DNA of 64,000 bases, taken from positions 62,001-126,000 of the forward strand of contig NZ_ANAC01000013.1 in NCBI RefSeq assembly GCF_000341225.1, read 5' to 3'. The position numbers were made by a program, and so were the translations under genes. The stretch's first letter is position 1. Each line of letters opens with the position of its first letter. The notes under the pieces were generated by a model, which was not told the DNA's origin, searched no databases, and saw only the letters and a list, made by a program, of their open reading frames with translations. The stretch is from Nocardiopsis alba DSM 43377 (GTDB lineage: Bacteria; Actinomycetota; Actinomycetes; Streptosporangiales; Streptosporangiaceae). This document shows, piece after piece, positions 59,282 through 64,000 of this stretch.

Positions 59282-62245
59282 TCAGGCCACCCCGAGCCTT
59301 CGGGCGTGGGCTCCGGCGGTGGCGCGGTTGGGGACGTCGAGTTTGGCGAGGATGTTGGAGACGTGGACGCTGGCGGTCTTGGGCGAGATGAACAGGGCCT
59401 CGGCGATCCTCGCGTTGGTGGCGCCCTCCGCGAGCAGCCGGAGCACCTCCGTCTCACGGGCGGTCAACCCCGCCGGCGTCCTCGGGGCCGGGGCCTCGTC
59501 CGAGACCCCGACCCCGAGCCTGCGCGCCAACCCCTCGGCGGAGGCCGCCAAGGGGGACGCCCCGCACTCGACGGCCGTCGCGTACACCTGACGCACCCGG
59601 CACACCGCCAGGTCGCGGTCGCGGGCGGCGCCGACCTCGGCCTCGCGCAACCGGGCCCGGGCCAGGTACAGCGGCATGGGAAGCGGCTCCCACGCCTCCA
59701 CGGCGCCCTTCCACAGCGGACCCGCGTCATCGCCCACGGTCTCCGCGACCAGGGCGGCGATCGAGGCGGAATAGGCGGGCATGATCGAACCGACCACGTC
59801 CGTCCGTTCCGCCACGCTCAGCACACGCTCGGCCACCTTCGGATCGTCGCCCTGACGCGCGGCCTCGGCCATCGCCTCCAGCAACGGCCAGGTGTAGCCG
59901 GGGAACCTCTCCAGGGCCGTCCGGTCCAGGAGCGTCCGGGACAGGTCCAGCGCCTCCTCTGGATCGCCCTCGGCCAGGGAGGTGTCCACCGCGGCCAGGG
60001 CGTGCAGCTGAAGGACGTTCATCCGATGGGCGTTCAGCATGCTCCGATCTCCCTTGGACCCCGTGGCCCGACGGGCCGCCTCCAGGTCGCCCTGGGCCGC
60101 CGCGGCGCGGGCCTGGACCGTCAGGACGCAGTGCACCCGGACCCGCTCGGTCGCGGCGGTCACCGTGTGGTCGGACAGCTCCCGGGCCTCGCCCAGACGC
60201 CCCATCTCGAAGAGGATCTCCGCCACGTTCTGGTGGTTGAAGGCCCGGTGCACCGACGCCCAGCCCAGCCGGTCGTGTCGGGCCAGGGAGCTCCGCAGGA
60301 CCTCCATCCCCTCCTCGTGCCGGCCCAGTTCTCGGAGATGGTGGCCGAGGTTGCCCGCGCCGCGCGCTTCGAGTATCGGGTCGGTCAGCTCCACCGCGCG
60401 CAGGGTGCCCCGCTCCATGAGCGGGCGGCCCCCTTCGACGTCGCCCTCCTCCATGAGCAGACCGCCCAGGACGATCAGGGCGTCGACCTCTCCCCGGGGA
60501 TCGGCGGTCTCCTCCCGAGTGGCCACATCTATGGCACGCTCGGCCAGCGCGCGGGGGCCGAGCCCGGCCCTGAGCAGTCGGGTCAGCAGCCGTTGGTCGG
60601 GGGTCTCCTCGCGGTCGGCCCGTGCCAGACGGCTCTCTTTGGCGAGAGCGGCCAACAGCCGCGCGTACCCCGGCATATGCGGCGGATGCATCTCCAGGGC
60701 GCGCACCAGGTCCGGCAGCCCACCGTCCCGCACCCCCTGGGACAGGGCCTGGCCGCGTTCGCGGAGCAGGACCGCCCTGAGCATGCGGGTCTCATCGTCC
60801 TCGGGTTCCTCGGGCAGTTCGGCCAGGGCCGTGTCCAAGAGCTCCAGGGCCCGCTTCGGGCGTCCCGAGTCCAACGCGGCGCCCGCGGCCCGGTCCACGA
60901 CCTGGGCACGGGAGCGGTTCTGGACCCGTTCCCGCGCGTCGGGCACCCGGTCCCACAGGTCCAGGACCCGTTCCACCATGGCCAGCTCCTCGTCGAAGGC
61001 CAGGGCCTCCCCGGCCCGGACCGCCGCCCACCAGGCGGCCTGGAGCGCTCGCGGCAGGTCGTGGGCGGCCTGGTAGTGGTGCGCCTGCTCGGCGGCGCGG
61101 CGCTCCGAGGGGACCGTGTCGGGATACTCGTCGATCAGTTGGGCGAACCGCAGGTGGAGGCGGGAGTGCGGCCCGGGGAGGATCTCCCCGTGGACGGCGT
61201 CGCGCAGCAGGGCGTGCCGGAACCGGTAGTCGGTCCGCCCCGCGCGCAGCACGTTCGCGTCGACCAGGACGCGCAGAGCCGCCTCCAGTTCCCGTTCGGG
61301 GAGACCGACGGCGTGGTAGAGCGTCTCGTGTTCGACACCGCCGCCGATGGCCCCCGCCGCGACCGCGTGCAGGACGCTCCAGGCCGTCTCGTCGAACCGG
61401 TGGAGCGGTTCCAGGAGCAGGTCGCGGAAGTGGTCCGGCAGGTCGGGGTCCTCTTCGGTCGGGCAGGTCTCGGCCGAGGCCAGGGCCTCCACGTACAGGG
61501 GGACCCCTTCGCTGCGCCGGTAGAGGGAGTCGATCTGGGAGGGGGTGAGATCGTCGCCCCGGATCGCCCGGGCCTGGGCGGCCACCTCCTCCCGGGTGAG
61601 CGGTTCCAGATGGATCCGTCCGACCCCGGGCAGGCGTTCGAGCGCGGGCAGGAGACGGCGCAGCGGGTGGGAACGGTGCAGATCGTCGCTGCGGTAGGTG
61701 CCGATGATCTGTACGCCGGGGCGGTCCAGGTTGCGGACGAGGAAGACCAGGAGGTCGCGGGTGGCCCCGTCGGCCCAGTGCAGGTCCTCCAACACGATGG
61801 TGACGCCCTCTTCCCCGCCGAGACCGCCGAACAGGCGCAACAGCTGTTCGAAGAGGATGCCCCGGTTCTCCCGTCGGTCCCGCGGCGCCTCGCCCAGTTC
61901 GGGCAGGAGCCGCGCGAACTCGCCGATCCCTCCCGGGGCCGCGGTCTCGAAGACCTCTCGGCCGAGGTCGCGCAGGACCTGGCGGAGCACCGCGGTGAAG
62001 GGGGCGTAGGACAGTCCGTCCTCGCCCAGTTGCAGGCAGGCTCCGGCGAACACGGCGCCCCGGGTCCGGGTCTCGACGAACTCGGAGACCAGACGGCTCT
62101 TGCCGACCCCGGCCTCGCCGCCGACCAGCAGCGTCTCGGAGCCGCCGGAGCGGGCCCGTTCGGCCTGGTCGGCGAGGAGGCGGAGCTGGTCCCGGCGGCC
62201 GACGAAGACAGGGCTGATGTCGGAGATAAGGGGCATGGCGCCCAT
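59282..62245 (-). CDS. LAL-type giant LuxR regulator 2 (AAA ATPase plus LuxR HTH)
   Basis: 987 aa. Walker A LLVGGEAGVGKSRLV (K49), Walker B TIVLEDLHWADGATRDLLVFLVRNL, a helical repeat middle region, and the C-terminal LuxR HTH LTARETEVLRLLAEGATNARIAEALFISPKTASVHVSNILAKLDVPNRATAGAHARRLG. It is paralogous to LAL 1 over the ATPase and HTH domains. ATG 62245 has GGAGAG 5 bases upstream, and its A is the last base of the stop codon of a small upstream gene, so translation is coupled. Targets unknown. Confidence 0.93.
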   Translation of the reverse strand: MGAMPLISDISPVFVGRRDQLRLLADQAERARSGGSETLLVGGEAGVGKSRLVSEFVETRTRGAVFAGACLQLGEDGLSYAPFTAVLRQVLRDLGREVFETAAPGGIGEFARLLPELGEAPRDRRENRGILFEQLLRLFGGLGGEEGVTIVLEDLHWADGATRDLLVFLVRNLDRPGVQIIGTYRSDDLHRSHPLRRLLPALERLPGVGRIHLEPLTREEVAAQARAIRGDDLTPSQIDSLYRRSEGVPLYVEALASAETCPTEEDPDLPDHFRDLLLEPLHRFDETAWSVLHAVAAGAIGGGVEHETLYHAVGLPERELEAALRVLVDANVLRAGRTDYRFRHALLRDAVHGEILPGPHSRLHLRFAQLIDEYPDTVPSERRAAEQAHHYQAAHDLPRALQAAWWAAVRAGEALAFDEELAMVERVLDLWDRVPDARERVQNRSRAQVVDRAAGAALDSGRPKRALELLDTALAELPEEPEDDETRMLRAVLLRERGQALSQGVRDGGLPDLVRALEMHPPHMPGYARLLAALAKESRLARADREETPDQRLLTRLLRAGLGPRALAERAIDVATREETADPRGEVDALIVLGGLLMEEGDVEGGRPLMERGTLRAVELTDPILEARGAGNLGHHLRELGRHEEGMEVLRSSLARHDRLGWASVHRAFNHQNVAEILFEMGRLGEARELSDHTVTAATERVRVHCVLTVQARAAAAQGDLEAARRATGSKGDRSMLNAHRMNVLQLHALAAVDTSLAEGDPEEALDLSRTLLDRTALERFPGYTWPLLEAMAEAARQGDDPKVAERVLSVAERTDVVGSIMPAYSASIAALVAETVGDDAGPLWKGAVEAWEPLPMPLYLARARLREAEVGAARDRDLAVCRVRQVYATAVECGASPLAASAEGLARRLGVGVSDEAPAPRTPAGLTARETEVLRLLAEGATNARIAEALFISPKTASVHVSNILAKLDVPNRATAGAHARRLGVA

Positions 62246-62394
62246 TATGCTCTCCGGGTCCGTCGTTCCGGGCGACGGCGGTCACGCCTCTCCTGCTCAC
62301 GCAGTCGACGGGCGCGCCGCGCGAGTTCGGCCTGGCGGAGACGCTCGTCGCGCAGGGCGTGGGCGTTGGCGGAACGAAGGTCGTCATAGGTCAT
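62245..62394 (-). CDS. Small arginine-rich protein coupled to LAL 2
   Basis: 49 aa, beginning MTYDDLRSANAHALRDERLR and continuing as one charged helix very rich in Arg, Glu and Ala, with the last 15 residues mostly Arg. GAGGGGG precedes its ATG at 62394. Its TAA stop shares one base with the ATG of the LAL gene (TAATG), the classical layout for termination-reinitiation. The strong start site and coupling support a real gene; a coiled-coil or nucleic-acid-binding role is only a guess. Confidence 0.65.
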   Translation of the reverse strand: MTYDDLRSANAHALRDERLRQAELARRARRLREQERRDRRRPERRTRRA

Positions 62395-62779
62395 GGGGTC
62401 CCCCTCGGATGTCGCGGGATCGGTGCTCTTCCGACCCGCTCACGACGATGCCGCTGAGAACCCCGGGGCCACATGGGGAGAAATACCGCTTTCCGCGGGC
62501 GCGATCCGTGAGCCGGGCGCCCCCGTCTAAGACCTCCGTGAGATCTCCTAAGACACCCCGAGCCCCCGGGCCCATCCATCATGCAGAGGCATAACAGGTG
62601 GCCTTTCCTGATATGAGGGGCATGTCGGCCATTATGACCCCCGTTTTCACGGTGAGTGGTCGGCCACCAGGGGGCCCGGTCCATCGAGATAGAGGTGCGG
62701 GGCGTGTCACCACCCCCTGGAACGGCGTGACCCGTAGTTGTCTGTTGGTGTCACAGCGTGGATACCAGAGAGGTACGGG
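62395..62779. other. Divergent regulatory region with direct repeats and a LAL-start remnant
   Basis: 385 bp without a complete gene. Two CTAAGAC copies lie exactly 21 bp apart (62527 and 62548), two helical turns, as in a tandem regulator site. A 54-bp minus-strand frame resembling the LAL 2 N-terminus lies at 62579-62632. Promoters for the minus-strand LAL unit and the plus-strand secreted protein gene should be here. Confidence 0.5.
62579..62632 (-). pseudogene. Remnant of a LAL-type gene start (MADMPLIS)
   Basis: A 17-codon frame reading MADMPLISGKATCYASA. The first eight residues and the preceding ATA match the LAL 2 start MGAMPLIS at 62245, after which similarity stops. It looks like a small duplicated fragment of the 5' end of the LAL gene. 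Chance similarity over eight residues cannot be excluded. Confidence 0.4.
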
Positions 62780-63442
62780 ATGACGCCGGACGGTTTCGGG
62801 AACGGTGGCGGGCGCGTCGACGCGCGGGGATCGGGGCGCGCGAGGGCGAGCGCGGTCCTGGGGGCGGCGGCCGTCCTTCTGCTGTCGTCCGCCCCGGTGG
62901 CGGCGGACGGCGAGGGGGGCTCCTCGGAGGCGACGCCCTCGGAGTCCGGTGCCGAGGCGACGAGCGTGGCCCTGTCCGGGGACGCTCCCTCGCCGATGCC
63001 CGGCGAGGAGTTCGTCTACCGGGCGACGGTGACCAACGACGGGGCCGAACGCGCCGAGGGGGCCCTCCTGGCCCAGCACGTTCCCGCCCCGCTGGAGGTG
63101 GTGGAGGTCGGCCAGGACGGTGTATTGGAGGAGGGGGTCGCCAACTGGCGGATCGACCTTCCCGCGGGGGAGGAGGCCGTGCGCACCGTGCGGGTCCGGG
63201 TCTCCGAGACGGCGCCGGCCGACGCCAGGGCGGTGAGCACGGCCTGTCTGCTGTTGGACCGGGACGAGGAACCGACGGCCTGCGCGAGCGAGACGCTCCT
63301 GATCGCGGAGCCGACGATGTTCTCCCGGGTGGGCGACGTGTTCGACCGGGACACGATGATCCGCGCGATGGGCGCGGGCGCGTTGATGTTGCTGGCGTGG
63401 ATGTTCTGGCGCCAGTGGGGCCCCGCCGCCCGCCGCGCCTGA
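62780..63442 (+). CDS. Secreted, membrane-anchored protein with DUF11/CARDB-like domain
   Basis: 220 aa. N-terminal signal peptide with a basic start and hydrophobic core (ASAVLGAAAVLLLSSAPVAADG). A Gly/Ser/Glu linker follows, then an Ig-like beta domain with GEEFVYRATVTNDGAERAEGALLAQHVPAPLEVVEV typical of DUF11-type repeats. A C-terminal membrane segment (AMGAGALMLLAWMFW) and short basic tail complete it. AGAGAGG precedes ATG 62780. It would sit on the cell surface; function unknown. Two Cys in the domain (TACLL, TACAS) could form a disulfide. Confidence 0.8.
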   Translation: MTPDGFGNGGGRVDARGSGRARASAVLGAAAVLLLSSAPVAADGEGGSSEATPSESGAEATSVALSGDAPSPMPGEEFVYRATVTNDGAERAEGALLAQHVPAPLEVVEVGQDGVLEEGVANWRIDLPAGEEAVRTVRVRVSETAPADARAVSTACLLLDRDEEPTACASETLLIAEPTMFSRVGDVFDRDTMIRAMGAGALMLLAWMFWRQWGPAARRA

Positions 63443-63492
63443 ACGGGTGTCCGATTCGTTACGTCATGGGGGACGCTGTGGCGGACGTGAAA

Positions 63493-63510
63493 ACTACAAC
63501 GCGTAGTAGT
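63493..63510. promoter_or_regulatory. 18-bp palindrome before the small membrane protein gene
   Basis: ACTACAACGCGTAGTAGT, symmetric except for one A/A pair, ending 8 bases before the ATG at 63519. It resembles the TACnAC/GTnGTA dyads bound by BlaI/MecI-type repressors. It would overlap the transcription or translation start and so act as a repressor site. Confidence 0.6.
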
Positions 63511-63518
63511 GTGTCGGC

Positions 63519-63857
63519 ATGGACATTCTCTACTCGGTGCTCGTCTTCCTGCACATGATCGGCCTGGCCGGCATCATCGCCGGTTTCCTGATGCAGTTGA
63601 TGACCGACAACGTCAAGGCCACCAAGGTCATGCTGCACAGCTCCCTGCTCCAGTTCGTCACCGGTCTGCTGCTGGTCGGCGTCGCCGAGATGGGCGACGT
63701 GGCGGAGATGAACCACATCAAGATCGGGGTCAAGCTGGTCGTCGCCCTGACGGTCGTCGTGGTCGCCGTGCTCAACCAGCGCAAGCCCGCGAAGAACCTG
63801 GCGATCACCGCCGGGGCGCTCGCCGTCCTGAACATCGCCGTGGCGGTTTTCTGGTAG
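63519..63857 (+). CDS. Small integral membrane protein, four helices
   Basis: 112 aa. Four hydrophobic segments: LYSVLVFLHMIGLAGIIAGFLM, VMLHSSLLQFVTGLLLVGVAEM, IKIGVKLVVALTVVVVAVLN and LAITAGALAVLNIAVAVFW. The layout, with a conserved His in the first helix (FLHMIG) and another in the second (LHSS), recalls small heme- or copper-associated membrane proteins, but I do not recognise the family firmly. No ribosome-binding site is seen, so it may be leaderless. It is a single-gene unit between a palindrome and a strong terminator. Confidence 0.78.
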   Translation: MDILYSVLVFLHMIGLAGIIAGFLMQLMTDNVKATKVMLHSSLLQFVTGLLLVGVAEMGDVAEMNHIKIGVKLVVALTVVVVAVLNQRKPAKNLAITAGALAVLNIAVAVFW

Positions 63858-63895
63858 GAGCCGAGGGCGCCGGTAGTGTCCTGGCCGGATCTTCG

Positions 63896-63934
63896 CCGGG
63901 GGCGGGTCGGATTCCGACCCGCCCCCGGTTTTTT
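63896..63934 (+). terminator. Strong rho-independent terminator
   Basis: Perfect 15-bp stem CCGGGGGCGGGTCGG (63896-63910), 3-nt loop, complement at 63914-63928, then six T. It ends the small membrane protein unit. Confidence 0.92.
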
Positions 63935-63949
63935 CGTGCCCTCGTTCCG

Positions 63950-63982
63950 GTTCATCTTGCTGACATCTTGCGGAAAACTTGC
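63950..63982. promoter_or_regulatory. Three 11-nt direct repeats (PHO-box-like or other OmpR-type site)
   Basis: GTTCATCTTGC, TGACATCTTGC and GGAAAACTTGC follow each other without gaps; all end in CTTGC and the first two share CATCTTGC. Adjacent 11-nt units are the form of Streptomyces PHO boxes and of SARP/OmpR-family sites. The gene they would control lies beyond the window. Confidence 0.55.
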
Positions 63983-64000
63983 GCTTGTTTTCGTTGAGGT

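Noticed and set aside
53413..62245. LAL regulators as evidence of an adjacent antibiotic gene cluster
   Set aside because: No polyketide, peptide or terpene synthase genes lie within the window.
59306..62389. A 1027-codon plus-strand frame opposite LAL 2
   Set aside because: Antisense of a protein with complete Walker and LuxR motifs; the frame itself shows only low-complexity sequence.

Overview
The window is 64 kb of very GC-rich DNA (roughly 70% or more by eye) with densely packed genes, many GTG starts, 4-bp ATGA/GTGA overlaps inside operons, F420-dependent enzymes, a GlnA2-type glutamine synthetase and two very large LuxR (LAL-type) regulators. This is a chromosomal segment of a filamentous actinomycete. 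A Nocardiopsis-like member of the Streptosporangiales is my best guess, but that is inference. I see no insertion sequence, phage gene, CRISPR array, rRNA or tRNA.

Left part (0.1-24 kb): acetoacetyl-CoA synthetase and a DUF418-type membrane protein come first, then a dispersed nucleoside-salvage and catabolism region. deoC and two aldehyde dehydrogenase-like genes (4.6-7.9 kb), a GNAT gene, punA-pmmB (8.9-11.5 kb), and the operon for a BMP lipoprotein, ABC ATPase, two permeases, cdd and deoA (16.3-23.8 kb) fit one route. Nucleosides are imported, deaminated and phosphorolysed, the pentose-1-phosphate is isomerised, and deoxyribose-5-phosphate is split to acetaldehyde, which is oxidised. The deoC and importer transcription units each have an almost identical GGTCTAGACC-core palindrome upstream, suggesting one HutC/GntR-type regulator. 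Between them lie a divergent Lrp-type bkdR and genes for E1alpha and E1beta of a branched-chain 2-oxoacid dehydrogenase. The E2 position of that operon holds only a lone lipoyl domain.

Middle part (24-49.5 kb): two tandem paralogous small membrane proteins on the minus strand; a plus-strand acyl-CoA carboxylase operon (AtuA-like protein, carboxyltransferase, biotin-carrying alpha subunit, acyl-CoA dehydrogenase, TetR); then an MFS/VOC divergent pair with a 20-bp operator-like dyad, PadR, an acyl-CoA oxidase-like enzyme, XRE, three peptidases (S66, M20, M55), methionine aminopeptidase, F420:NADPH oxidoreductase and an LLM F420 enzyme, an ArsR-type regulator with its MFS transporter, and panB.

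Right part (49.5-64 kb): a DHA2 drug exporter; an NsrR-Hmp nitric-oxide detoxification pair with a recognisable NsrR operator; two LAL-type giant regulators in opposite orientation flanking glnA2 and a divergent RibD/DHFR-TetR pair with a nested 48-bp operator; a tiny arginine-rich protein translationally coupled to the second LAL gene; a secreted anchored protein; and a small four-helix membrane protein followed by a strong terminator. The window ends in three 11-nt direct repeats resembling a PHO-box-type or other OmpR-family site for the next gene.

The strongest leads are the shared dyad in front of the nucleoside operons, the degenerate partners (lipoyl-only E2 and half aldehyde dehydrogenase), and several compact palindromic operators.
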